A stretch of DNA of 39,997 bases from a virus. Of this stretch, positions 30,569 to 39,997 are shown in pieces. The translations under genes were made by a program, and so were the position numbers. Below the pieces are notes generated by a model. It was given only the letters and a program-made list of their open reading frames with translations, was not told where the DNA came from and did no database searches. The stretch's first letter is position 1. Each line of letters begins with the position of its first letter. The stretch covers positions 1 through 39,997 of the IMG/VR virus record IMGVR_UViG_3300042691_016874; one strand, written 5' to 3'.

Positions 30569-33500
30569 TGGCACGAGTACGCTCAGTAGACTTTCTTCCG
30601 CAAATTTTTCAAACTGACACTAACAAACAGTTTTTAGCGGCCACACTTGATCAACTGATTCAAGAACCTAAATTTAAAAAGACACAAGGCTTCATTGGCC
30701 GTACAGTCGGCCCGGGTGTAAATCCCAACGACAAGTATGTGGTAGAACCAACAAAAACACGCAGTGATTATCAACTAGAACCAGGAGTGGTCAGTTTAGA
30801 TCCTGCTGATACCACAACAATTAAAAATACCATTACCTATCCAGGTATGCTTGATGCATTGGAGTTCCAAGGATCACCAACGCAACGACCAGACAGATTG
30901 TTTTCAAGTGATTACTATACTTGGGATCCGTTTATTAATTTTGATACATTTGTAAACTTCTCTCAGTATTTCTGGTTACCCAATGGACCCAACGCAGTTG
31001 ACGTTGCGGCCACAGGAGTGCCGGTAACAGACGACTTTGAAGTCACAAGAGCCAATGGCGTTTATACATTTTCTGGAATATCCGGCGAGAATCCAACTAT
31101 TGAAGTGGTGCGTGGCGGCAGCTATACATTCCAGGTTGCACAAAACTCTACAGAAACTGTAAACTACCGTGTTGGAAATTCTGGTATTTCTGCATATACC
31201 ATTGACTTCCTCAACAACCCCACACTAACGCTGGCTCGTGGAAACACCTATGTGTTTAATTTGAACTTGCAAGGCGATTTTCCGTTCTGGATCAAAACTG
31301 AACAGACACTAGGATCAGCTAATCCTTATAACGATGGTGTCAGTCGCAATGGATCAAACTTTGGCCTTGTGACATTTACTGTGCCAAGAAATGCACCAAA
31401 CACATTGTACTATGTGAGTGGCACACAAACTAACATGCGCGGTACGCTGAACATTGTGGATGGAACACCTGGCACTGGTCCAGGATTTTGGATACAAACA
31501 GAGCCAGGTGTGTCTGGCAAAATTCCTACCACACCCAACATCAGTTCACGTGACGTGTTTGGTGTAACCAACAATGGTGAAGACCTTGGCACAGTGATTT
31601 TCAATGTGCCTACAAAAACAGCTCAGAGTTTTTATTACAATTTGCCAGTGTTCAGTCAAAATGTTGATTTGCTCACAGAACTCAAATTTGAACAAATCAA
31701 CAATCAACCTCTAGACACGTTCATTGAGACCTACGGCGGCATTGACGGAATAACCAGTCTCAACAACAGAACTTTAATTTTTACAAATTCAAACACTGAT
31801 GCTGAAAGTGGTGGGTGGATTCGAACCAGTTTCTTTGACCCACTAGAAGCAGGGTCTGCCAATAACGGATTGATTGGCAGCTTTGACACTGAACCATTCT
31901 CTTACACAGCAGAAATTGCCCCAGAAGATAGATATCAACTTTGGCAAATCAACTACGTAGTAAGTGATGGAATTACCTATCTTAGATTGTCTAGAATAGC
32001 TACTATTGACAATTTGAACAAATGGACCATTAGATATGGCACTGTGTACAGCAGTACCAACTGGTACAAAGATGCCGCAGGTACGTTTAGACAAATCCCT
32101 CTGCTGACAGCTTTGTTAAACACCTTGTACTATCAAGATGGCACAGATCCAGAAATTTTTGGTACAATTAAACTGTTGGATGAAACAGAAAGTTCTACTC
32201 TGTTCATTGATGACATTTTGGGACAAAAAAATTACACCAGCCCTAACGGTGTATCTTTTACCAACGGATTAAAAATAGTATTTCGGGGCGATGTTATTCC
32301 AGCAAGCTACAGTAGTGGAACAATATCTTTTGTTTGCACATCTACCAACGCTGGGTTCAACACAATTAGCACAGCAACCACAGAAGATTTGTATGTTGGT
32401 CAACGGGTAGTATTTACTGGCACAGTGATTGGAGGATTAGTTGCTGGACAATCGTATTACGTTCAGAGTATTGTAAACTCGTTTCAATTTACGGTATCAA
32501 GTGTAGTTGACGGCAGTGCTGTGACTCTAACCACAGCCACAGCCGACATGAATGCCACCGCTATCAACTATCGTGAATATTATGTGGCTGGCGTAGGTAC
32601 TGCTATTGAGTTGTTGCCTGTTACAAATTTTGTCACTCCAGAATCTTATGTAATCAATGACAATGATTCTAGCTTGCCAGTGCCTGAAGAATTGGATTAT
32701 TTCACAATTGATCGTGCAAGTCAAGACCTTAATTCTTGGACACGTTCAAACCGTTGGTTCCACATTGATGTGATCAATGCTACGGCTGCTTATAACAACA
32801 CTGTGGCCACACTAGACAACAACTATCGTGGCAAACGTCCAATTATTCAATTTCAACCAGACATTAGACTGTTTAACATGGGTACTCAGGGCAAACAACC
32901 TGTGGACATAATTGATCAGTTAGAGACAGATGCATTCTCTAACATTCAAGGATCAACTGGATACTCAGTAGACGGATATACTTTTACAAATGGTACCAGA
33001 GTTATTTTTGCTGCTGACGAAGATCCAGATGTAAGAGACAAAATTTATGTAGTAGAATTTATTGTGCCTGACACAGTGCCGCCACTGATTGCACAACCTA
33101 TTATCAATCTCACACTGGCGTCTGACGGCGAAGTATTGACTGACCAGTCTACACTGTGCTTGTCAGGTGACACGTTGCAAGGATTAACTTTCTGGTATGA
33201 CGGAGCTGCTTGGATTGAGGCGCAACAAAAAACTGGAGTTCAACAGGCACCGTTGTTTGACGTGTATGACGCTGATCGAGTTAGTTTTGGTAATCAAGCA
33301 AAATATCCCAGCTCAGACTTTATTGGTAGCAAACTATTCAGTTATGCAATTGGCGACACAAGAATACTTGATACAGTTTTAAAAATTCCATTACAGTATC
33401 TCAGTATCTCCAATGTGGGAGATATTGTGTTTGACAACAACCTCTACAAAGATACATTTGTATACACCAGAGATAACGTATCAGTAACTGTTGCTATTAG

Positions 33501-36500
33501 CTCTGGCAGTGCTAGAGAATATGCTGACAGAACAGCATACACAAGATTAATTGGGTGGCAGAATGCAATTACTACTACCCAAATGTATCAACAATTTAAG
33601 TTTACTTACAATACTGGAATATTAAAATTGGATGTGCCAGTTATTAACCAAACTGGTAATTCTGTACCAGTGGTCAAAGTTTATGTTGGTAGTGTATTCC
33701 AAGATCCTACCAAATACACTTACGTTGTAAGTGGCAACAATACTACCATTACATTACTCAACACTTATGTAGTGGGTGACATTATTGAAGTTTTGGTTTT
33801 AAGCGATCAAATTAGCGCCGCGGCCTTTTATCAAGTGCCATCTAACCTGCAGAACAACCCGCTTAATGCCAACAGCACCAGCTTTACACTAGGAACCATA
33901 CGTCAAAACTACGAAAGTATTTGCGAAAATTTACCAGGCATCCAAGGTGCTATTGCTGGTGCTAACAACACTAGAGACCTTGGCAATATCATTCCTTATG
34001 GATTGACTATCCTACAACAAAGTGCTCCAATGACTTTGGCTGGATATTTCTTGCGCAGTGAAGAATACAACATCTTCAATGCATTGACCTACAACAGTAG
34101 AGAATACACTAAGTTTAAAAGTATCATGCTGGAAAATGTGACTCAGCAAGAAATCAATTTTCAAACTACTGCTCAAATCTTAGACACTGCTATTGAAGAA
34201 ATCAATGCTGGTAAAGTAGAAACACAACCATTCTACTGGTCAGACATGCTGCCATCGGGTGCGGTGTATACTGAAAACACCTACACTGTGAGTTTTATTA
34301 CGTCTAGTGTGTTTGATACTGTGCAGGTATACAATTATACATCTGCAAATTATTTAGGGTTGAACGTATACCTCAATGATCGTTTGCTCACTCGTGATTT
34401 AGAATATTCTGTGGCCACAGACGGACCTCGTGTGACTATTTTGGTCACACTGTCGGTGGGCGATCAAATTGCCATCAGAGAATATACAAGCACTTATGGC
34501 AACTTTGTTCCAAACACTCCTACCAAACTTGGTTTGTACCGTGCTTTTAGACCAAGAATTACAGTTCAACAAACCAGTACAGGCGAACAAACAGTACTGA
34601 TCGGGCACGATGGATCAGTTACAAAAACATTTGATGACATTAGAGATGATGTGTTGTTGGAATTTGAAACTAGAATTTTTAACAATTTAAAATTAGACGG
34701 CAATCCTGTTCCTATGGTGGCAGCTGATGTTATCCCAGGACAGTTTAGAGACACTGGATTTACCTACAGCGAAGTCAACAATATTTTGTCACAAGATTTT
34801 CTTAGCTGGGTGGCCTGGAACAAACTTGACTACAACACACAAGACTATCAAGCCAACAATGAGTTTACATGGAACTATAGTGAAGCGCAAAACAAACTCA
34901 ACAATGATTATTTGTTAGGAGCCTGGCGCGGTATCTATCGTTACTTTTACGACACTCAACAACCAGAATACACACCTTGGGAAATGCTGGGACTCAGCAT
35001 CAAACCAGACTGGTGGGATGACACCTACGGGCCTGCACCTTACACTGAAGGTAACTTAGTGCTTTGGGACGACATGGAAGCTGGGTATGTCAGAGACCCA
35101 GTTGCACCTTATTATCTGCCAAAATATGCAAGACCAGGACTGACATCAGTTATTCCCACAGGCGGCGAAGGAGCATTGCTAAGTCCATTTGATTCGGTAG
35201 TAGGGACCTGGGATGAAGGACAATTCCGTAAGAGTTGGAGCATTGGCGACGGTGGCCCAGTTGAAGCTTCATGGTGGAATTCAAGTTCATATCCGTTTGC
35301 AGTCATGCGCCTGTTGGCCTTGACACAACCAGCTAAGTTTTTTGCATTGTTTGCTGATCGTGATTTGTATCGCTACCAAGAAGAATTTGGACAATATCTA
35401 TATGATGACCGGTACAGACTAGATGCCAATGGTATTGAAATATACGGCAATGGTGTGAGCAAAGCCAGTTACATTGACTGGATTGTGGACTACAACAGAC
35501 AATCAGGAATAGATTCAACTGAAGATTTAACTGCTGACCTGGCCAATCTTGATGTGCGGTTGTGTTATCGCATGGCCAGCTTCTCAGACAAAAAATACAT
35601 TAAACTTTACACTGAAAAAAGCAGCCCAGCCAGCACCAATACCAGCTTTTTGATTCCTGACGAAAGTTACAATTTACTGCTGTACAAAAATCAACCATTT
35701 GACCGAGCCAGCTACAGTTCAGTATTGGTTCAAACAGTGCCAGGCGGCTATGCAGTATTTGGCTACAGTACCACACAGCCTTATTTTAGCATACTGCAAA
35801 GTCAAAGCGGAGGGCAATTGCGCACCATAACTGTGCTGGACACTAGAATTCAAGTGCCAAAATCTTATACCAATACTGTGGTACAAGTTCCGTATGGATT
35901 TATATTTGATACCAAAACAGCAGTAGTTGACTTTTTGTTGAGTCTGGGCCAATATTTAGAAACTCAAGGTCTTACTTTCACAAACAGAGCCAATGGGTAT
36001 GAGCTTGACTGGAATCAAATGGCCAATGAATTTTTGTATTGGGCAGCACAAGGCTGGAGCGATGATGCATTAATTGCATTAAACCCATTGGCATTCCGAC
36101 TTAGTGTTACTAAGGAACAAGCAGTTGTTGACTCAATTCAAGCACAAACCAGTGAAAACATTCTACTAGATCAAAATCGTAGAGAGTTGCCTACTCGACA
36201 ATTGAACATTGTTCGCATTGACAACACATTCAGTGTTGAGCCTTTAGCTGATCAAACTCTAAGTTTTATCGACATCAAATATACATCTTACGAACACATG
36301 ATTGTGTTGGACAATGCAAGTGTGTTTGGAGACTTGATATACGATCCAGTGACTGGTGCAAGACAAAATCGTTTGAACTTGGTATCCACTACTTCTACCG
36401 AATGGAATGGTGCTGTGGACGCACAAGGATTTATTCTCAATCAAGACAATGTAGAAGAATGGCAAAATTATAAAATTTACAGCAAAGGTACGATTGTCAA

Positions 36501-39500
36501 ATACAAAGGCACCTATTGGAGCGCCATGGCAATTGTTCAGCCTAGCGAGACATTTGACTATAACGAGTGGGTACAAAGTGATTACTCTCAAATTGAATTG
36601 GGAATGTTGCCTAACCTTGCAAACAAAGCCAATCAGTTGGCCAACAGTTATGATATTAATGCTGCCAACTTAGAAAGTGATAATGATCTATTGAGCTATG
36701 GCCTTATTGGCTTTAGACCTCGGCAGTACATGGCAGCATTAAATTTAGATGATGTGAGTCAGGTAAACATCTATCGACAGTTCTTGGACTCCAAAGGTAC
36801 TATCCTAAGTGCAGAATTGTTTAGTCAGGCAGTGTTAGGAAAAGAAACAGGCGACTATAACATTTATGAAAACTGGGCGGTACAACGTGCAGTATACGGA
36901 GCCAACGCCAATCGCAGTTATTTTGAACTGCGATTGAATCGTGCGCTGCTAGATGCCAGCCCAAGTTTGGTGCAGGTAATATTGCCTTTGGAATCCAGCA
37001 AAGCTGATCAAACTGTTTTGTTGGAAAATGTATGGAAAGAAAGTTTTAAACTTACTTCGCCTAACATTCTTCCAACAACAACTGAATTGCCAACAGATAC
37101 TGCACTTCCATCAGCTGGATATGTAAATCTTGACGATGCTGACATTACAGCATTTGACATTGATGATCCTGCTAGCCTCGAAGCCAACATTAATAATATC
37201 AACGTAGGTACAAGTATTTGGGTCGCCAAAGTCAATGACTATGATTGGAACATTTACCGAGCTGAGTCAGTACCAGGTACAATCAGTCATGTATGTGATA
37301 ATTTGAATAACACCAGCCGTGTGATTTTTACTGCTGACCACGGACTTGTTGCTGGCAATAGAATTATTATCAGATTTTTTGATACAGAAGTTGATGGTGT
37401 ATATGATGTGTTGTCTGTTGTTAATTTGAACACAATAAACATTGCTTTTAGATTTTTAAGCAATCGAACAGTAGTTAACGGTACTGGCCTAGCGTTTACT
37501 TTAAAAACCATGAGAGTAAGTCAAGCCAGCAATGTAGACACTCTTCCATATGCCAACAGTTTGCTGTTTGGTGCAAAAGTTTGGGTTGACGACAATGGAG
37601 ATGGTTTGTGGCAAGTGATTGAAAAACAAAACATTTTCAGCGAAGTTACTTCAATTGCACCAGAGTATCTAGATGCCACAGAGGCATATGGATCAAGCGT
37701 ATCTCAGGCCACTAATAGATTTGCTGCTTTAGTCGGCAGCCCAAGATATGGATTTCCAACGTCTGCAAATCCAAAAGGCGGCGTTTACACTTATGTAAGA
37801 AGCACAAGCGATGTTTACCAGCCAGCTAGTCCTGTATCAAGCGGCGATGCGCTATTGACTTTGGATATAACTGGAGCAAGAGCGTATGGTACTTCAGTAA
37901 AATTTGGCAACAAAGACTGGGCAGTTGCAGGAGCACCATTGAGCTTGGGATCAGCCAGTCAAACCAATAACGGCTATGCCTGTGTAATCTATCGTGACAC
38001 TGGATCTTATTTGCCAGACACCAACCCATATTTTAATTGGCAACTGTTGACCACTCCTGGTAGTGTGAGTGCAGACCAAGGAAGATTTGGCTATTCTGTA
38101 GCAATGAGTCTTGACGAACGTTGGATGTACGTTGGTGCACCTGATGTAAACAAAGTGTATGCTTATGGCCGGGTTGACTGGGAAGATCAGTACTTTAGAA
38201 CTGTAGGCAACGGATCTACAAAAGTATACTTGATCAATGATTACATCACTATAAGTGCAGCCACACAATTGCGTGTCACAGTTGATGGTGAGATTCAAAC
38301 GTTGAACACAGATTACACAGTAAATGCTGCGTTGAACACAGTGACATTTGTGTCTGCACCTGTAAGTGGATCTGATATTATCATTCGTCGTATTGCATTG
38401 CAAGATCTTGATGGCGCTGATTATTTCAGTGTAACAGCCACTGGTGGATCGGGATCAGGAGCCTTGTTCACAGTTAGCAGACGTCGCGGAACTGTCACAG
38501 TTGGCGTTCAAGATGGCGGTACAGGTTATACTGTGGGCAATACATTGACTATTCCTGCTACCAGTTTTGGCGGCGGCACAGTGCCAGCCAATGATATTAC
38601 ATTTACGGTGGGCAGTGTAATAAGTGGTGAAATTATCACTATTAGCACACCATCGTACACACCGCCAGCATTGGCAACTGTATTCTCATTAAATGAATAT
38701 TTCTATCAAGTTGCACTGACAGACAGCACAATATACAGTTTTCAAATTGAAGTTGATGGAGTGCTTCAACGACCAAACATTGACTACACATTTAACACTT
38801 CAACCAAAGATGTTACCTTCTTGAATTCACCAGCCAGTGGCACCAGTATTTTGGCTCGAGCCAAAGACTATTGGTTGTATGTTGACACACTCACTGCTGG
38901 CGGTCTAGCTGCTGGCGCTCAATTTGGCTACAGCGTGAGTTGTAGTACTGATGGTCGTCAAGTCATGATTGGTGCGCCGTATGCCACTGCTGATGGAGAA
39001 ACTGAAGCAGGTGTGGTATATGTGTTTGATCGCAATGTGCAAAAGTTTATCTGGAACAATGATCCAAGCTCGTCAAGTTTCACGGTGCTAGGTACACCAG
39101 TTGCGCCGGTGAGTGTGATTGTAAACAATCAGTTCTTGACCAATCAAAACTCCACCACACAAGATGCAAGCAATACCTTTACGGTCAATGGATCTACTGT
39201 GACTGTGAATCTTGCAAGCAATTTACAATCAGGTGATATTGTTGAAATTGAAACCAATCAGTTTGAACTGTTGCAAATCGTAACACAAGACGCTGTAGCT
39301 GAATTTAGCAACTTTGGGCAGAGTGTTGATCTCTGCAAATACAATTGCAGTCTATACGTTGGCGAACCGCAAAGCAGCATCCAGATTTACAAAGGTGGTG
39401 TGGTTGAACGAAGTCTAAATCAAAGCAGAGTGTATGGTGTAATTACTGCGCTGAATGCCAGTCCTGCCCTCACAGCTGGCAATACTTTGCGGGTGAACAA

Positions 39501-39997
39501 TATGGATGTGGCGGTACCAACAGCACCCAACAACACTGTGTCTGGTTTGGCCGCAGCCATTAACGCTGCTGTGCCCAATGTAACAGCCACAGTGACCAGT
39601 GGCCTGCTCACACTCAGCGTGACAAATTTTGATTCTGCGCCTGCTGGAAACAAACTACAAGTGGCCCCAGGCAGCATAGGAGCAGCATTTGACAGTCTTG
39701 GATTTAACACATTTGAATGGACACAAACAATTCAAAGCCCGTACCCTGTAAAATTTGCTGGGTTTGGCTCCAGTATCAGCGTTGATGATACTGCAACCAC
39801 TTTGGTAGTAGGTGCTCCTCGTGGAACCATGTACTTGATCACAATATTTGATGACTATGTAGAGTTGTTTGATGCAGGTGCAACATCATTCTTTACCACT
39901 ATAGATCAAAGTGGTGCTGTTTACACATATGATTTGTTGAACAGTGCCAACAGTAGCATAACCAATCCAAGCAAGTTTATTTTTGGTAATCAGATTG
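30568..39997 (+). CDS. Giant baseplate/tail structural protein, C-terminus outside window
   Basis: At least 3,143 residues without a stop. The N-terminus (MARVRSVDFLPQIFQTDTNK) and the place after gp6 suggest the counterpart of the large T4 wedge proteins gp7/gp8, greatly expanded. Parts seen: a cupredoxin-like domain without metal ligands (about 205-298); an insert shared with gp6 (about 588-663); several copies of a beta module with a VDG-x6-DYTV core; a long Tyr/Trp-rich central region (about 1220-2200), probably the conserved wedge part; and at least six FG-GAP repeats (from about 2372) forming an integrin-like propeller broken by inserts. It is likely on the outside of the baseplate and may bind host surface. 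The ATG overlaps the gp6 stop. Confidence 0.8.
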   Translation, partial: MARVRSVDFLPQIFQTDTNKQFLAATLDQLIQEPKFKKTQGFIGRTVGPGVNPNDKYVVEPTKTRSDYQLEPGVVSLDPADTTTIKNTITYPGMLDALEFQGSPTQRPDRLFSSDYYTWDPFINFDTFVNFSQYFWLPNGPNAVDVAATGVPVTDDFEVTRANGVYTFSGISGENPTIEVVRGGSYTFQVAQNSTETVNYRVGNSGISAYTIDFLNNPTLTLARGNTYVFNLNLQGDFPFWIKTEQTLGSANPYNDGVSRNGSNFGLVTFTVPRNAPNTLYYVSGTQTNMRGTLNIVDGTPGTGPGFWIQTEPGVSGKIPTTPNISSRDVFGVTNNGEDLGTVIFNVPTKTAQSFYYNLPVFSQNVDLLTELKFEQINNQPLDTFIETYGGIDGITSLNNRTLIFTNSNTDAESGGWIRTSFFDPLEAGSANNGLIGSFDTEPFSYTAEIAPEDRYQLWQINYVVSDGITYLRLSRIATIDNLNKWTIRYGTVYSSTNWYKDAAGTFRQIPLLTALLNTLYYQDGTDPEIFGTIKLLDETESSTLFIDDILGQKNYTSPNGVSFTNGLKIVFRGDVIPASYSSGTISFVCTSTNAGFNTISTATTEDLYVGQRVVFTGTVIGGLVAGQSYYVQSIVNSFQFTVSSVVDGSAVTLTTATADMNATAINYREYYVAGVGTAIELLPVTNFVTPESYVINDNDSSLPVPEELDYFTIDRASQDLNSWTRSNRWFHIDVINATAAYNNTVATLDNNYRGKRPIIQFQPDIRLFNMGTQGKQPVDIIDQLETDAFSNIQGSTGYSVDGYTFTNGTRVIFAADEDPDVRDKIYVVEFIVPDTVPPLIAQPIINLTLASDGEVLTDQSTLCLSGDTLQGLTFWYDGAAWIEAQQKTGVQQAPLFDVYDADRVSFGNQAKYPSSDFIGSKLFSYAIGDTRILDTVLKIPLQYLSISNVGDIVFDNNLYKDTFVYTRDNVSVTVAISSGSAREYADRTAYTRLIGWQNAITTTQMYQQFKFTYNTGILKLDVPVINQTGNSVPVVKVYVGSVFQDPTKYTYVVSGNNTTITLLNTYVVGDIIEVLVLSDQISAAAFYQVPSNLQNNPLNANSTSFTLGTIRQNYESICENLPGIQGAIAGANNTRDLGNIIPYGLTILQQSAPMTLAGYFLRSEEYNIFNALTYNSREYTKFKSIMLENVTQQEINFQTTAQILDTAIEEINAGKVETQPFYWSDMLPSGAVYTENTYTVSFITSSVFDTVQVYNYTSANYLGLNVYLNDRLLTRDLEYSVATDGPRVTILVTLSVGDQIAIREYTSTYGNFVPNTPTKLGLYRAFRPRITVQQTSTGEQTVLIGHDGSVTKTFDDIRDDVLLEFETRIFNNLKLDGNPVPMVAADVIPGQFRDTGFTYSEVNNILSQDFLSWVAWNKLDYNTQDYQANNEFTWNYSEAQNKLNNDYLLGAWRGIYRYFYDTQQPEYTPWEMLGLSIKPDWWDDTYGPAPYTEGNLVLWDDMEAGYVRDPVAPYYLPKYARPGLTSVIPTGGEGALLSPFDSVVGTWDEGQFRKSWSIGDGGPVEASWWNSSSYPFAVMRLLALTQPAKFFALFADRDLYRYQEEFGQYLYDDRYRLDANGIEIYGNGVSKASYIDWIVDYNRQSGIDSTEDLTADLANLDVRLCYRMASFSDKKYIKLYTEKSSPASTNTSFLIPDESYNLLLYKNQPFDRASYSSVLVQTVPGGYAVFGYSTTQPYFSILQSQSGGQLRTITVLDTRIQVPKSYTNTVVQVPYGFIFDTKTAVVDFLLSLGQYLETQGLTFTNRANGYELDWNQMANEFLYWAAQGWSDDALIALNPLAFRLSVTKEQAVVDSIQAQTSENILLDQNRRELPTRQLNIVRIDNTFSVEPLADQTLSFIDIKYTSYEHMIVLDNASVFGDLIYDPVTGARQNRLNLVSTTSTEWNGAVDAQGFILNQDNVEEWQNYKIYSKGTIVKYKGTYWSAMAIVQPSETFDYNEWVQSDYSQIELGMLPNLANKANQLANSYDINAANLESDNDLLSYGLIGFRPRQYMAALNLDDVSQVNIYRQFLDSKGTILSAELFSQAVLGKETGDYNIYENWAVQRAVYGANANRSYFELRLNRALLDASPSLVQVILPLESSKADQTVLLENVWKESFKLTSPNILPTTTELPTDTALPSAGYVNLDDADITAFDIDDPASLEANINNINVGTSIWVAKVNDYDWNIYRAESVPGTISHVCDNLNNTSRVIFTADHGLVAGNRIIIRFFDTEVDGVYDVLSVVNLNTINIAFRFLSNRTVVNGTGLAFTLKTMRVSQASNVDTLPYANSLLFGAKVWVDDNGDGLWQVIEKQNIFSEVTSIAPEYLDATEAYGSSVSQATNRFAALVGSPRYGFPTSANPKGGVYTYVRSTSDVYQPASPVSSGDALLTLDITGARAYGTSVKFGNKDWAVAGAPLSLGSASQTNNGYACVIYRDTGSYLPDTNPYFNWQLLTTPGSVSADQGRFGYSVAMSLDERWMYVGAPDVNKVYAYGRVDWEDQYFRTVGNGSTKVYLINDYITISAATQLRVTVDGEIQTLNTDYTVNAALNTVTFVSAPVSGSDIIIRRIALQDLDGADYFSVTATGGSGSGALFTVSRRRGTVTVGVQDGGTGYTVGNTLTIPATSFGGGTVPANDITFTVGSVISGEIITISTPSYTPPALATVFSLNEYFYQVALTDSTIYSFQIEVDGVLQRPNIDYTFNTSTKDVTFLNSPASGTSILARAKDYWLYVDTLTAGGLAAGAQFGYSVSCSTDGRQVMIGAPYATADGETEAGVVYVFDRNVQKFIWNNDPSSSSFTVLGTPVAPVSVIVNNQFLTNQNSTTQDASNTFTVNGSTVTVNLASNLQSGDIVEIETNQFELLQIVTQDAVAEFSNFGQSVDLCKYNCSLYVGEPQSSIQIYKGGVVERSLNQSRVYGVITALNASPALTAGNTLRVNNMDVAVPTAPNNTVSGLAAAINAAVPNVTATVTSGLLTLSVTNFDSAPAGNKLQVAPGSIGAAFDSLGFNTFEWTQTIQSPYPVKFAGFGSSISVDDTATTLVVGAPRGTMYLITIFDDYVELFDAGATSFFTTIDQSGAVYTYDLLNSANSSITNPSKFIFGNQI

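Noticed and set aside
1-39997. CRISPR array, insertion sequence or attachment site
   Set aside because: No regularly spaced direct repeats, transposase or integrase were seen anywhere in the window.

Overview
The window is part of the genome of a T4-like myovirus of the type common in marine and freshwater viromes. The evidence is the set of recognisable T4-family proteins: portal gp20, prohead protease gp21, prohead core protein, gp26/gp51, recombination nucleases gp46/gp47, late sigma factor gp55, and baseplate proteins gp53, gp5, gp25 and gp6. The host cannot be read from the sequence. A host-type TTGACA/TACAAT promoter and a peptidoglycan-peptidase-like tape measure fit a Gram-negative bacterium. 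No rRNA, tRNA, CRISPR array or insertion sequence was seen.

Layout. (1) 1-6763, minus strand: a head/tail block read in the order tape measure, portal, a 72-aa protein, acidic prohead core protein, gp21 (cut by the window edge). (2) 6805-10184, plus strand: a tightly overlapping operon that starts with gp26. A gp51 frame without its own ATG/GTG/TTG start follows and appears to be reached by a -1 programmed frameshift. Then come three small unrecognised or weakly recognised proteins, an adenine phosphoribosyltransferase and an MTA/SAH-nucleosidase-like enzyme. (3) 10185-10642: a gene-free convergent gap full of inverted repeats, a candidate structured RNA. (4) 19004-10643, minus strand: one long operon behind a strong sigma70-type promoter: gp55, gp47, gp46, a B12-type radical SAM protein, a beta-sandwich protein, a SPASM-like radical SAM protein, an SDR oxidoreductase, a GIY-YIG endonuclease and a small CxxC protein. 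(5) 19112-39997, plus strand: the baseplate block: gp48/gp54-like protein, gp53, a probable hub protein, gp5-like spike, an Ala/Gly-rich protein, gp25, gp6 and a giant protein of more than 3,100 residues that runs off the window.

How it fits together. gp55 would redirect host RNA polymerase to T4-type late promoters, and NATAAATA-like motifs lie before most structural gene groups on both strands. gp46/47 process DNA ends for recombination-dependent replication. The structural genes build head, tail and baseplate. The spike protein shows no lysozyme domain, whereas the tape measure carries an M15-like peptidase signature, so the wall-cleaving activity seems to have moved. The least expected parts are the gp26-gp51 frameshift signal, the radical SAM/SDR module in the recombination operon, the purine-salvage pair in a structural operon, and the integrin-like FG-GAP repeats in the giant protein.
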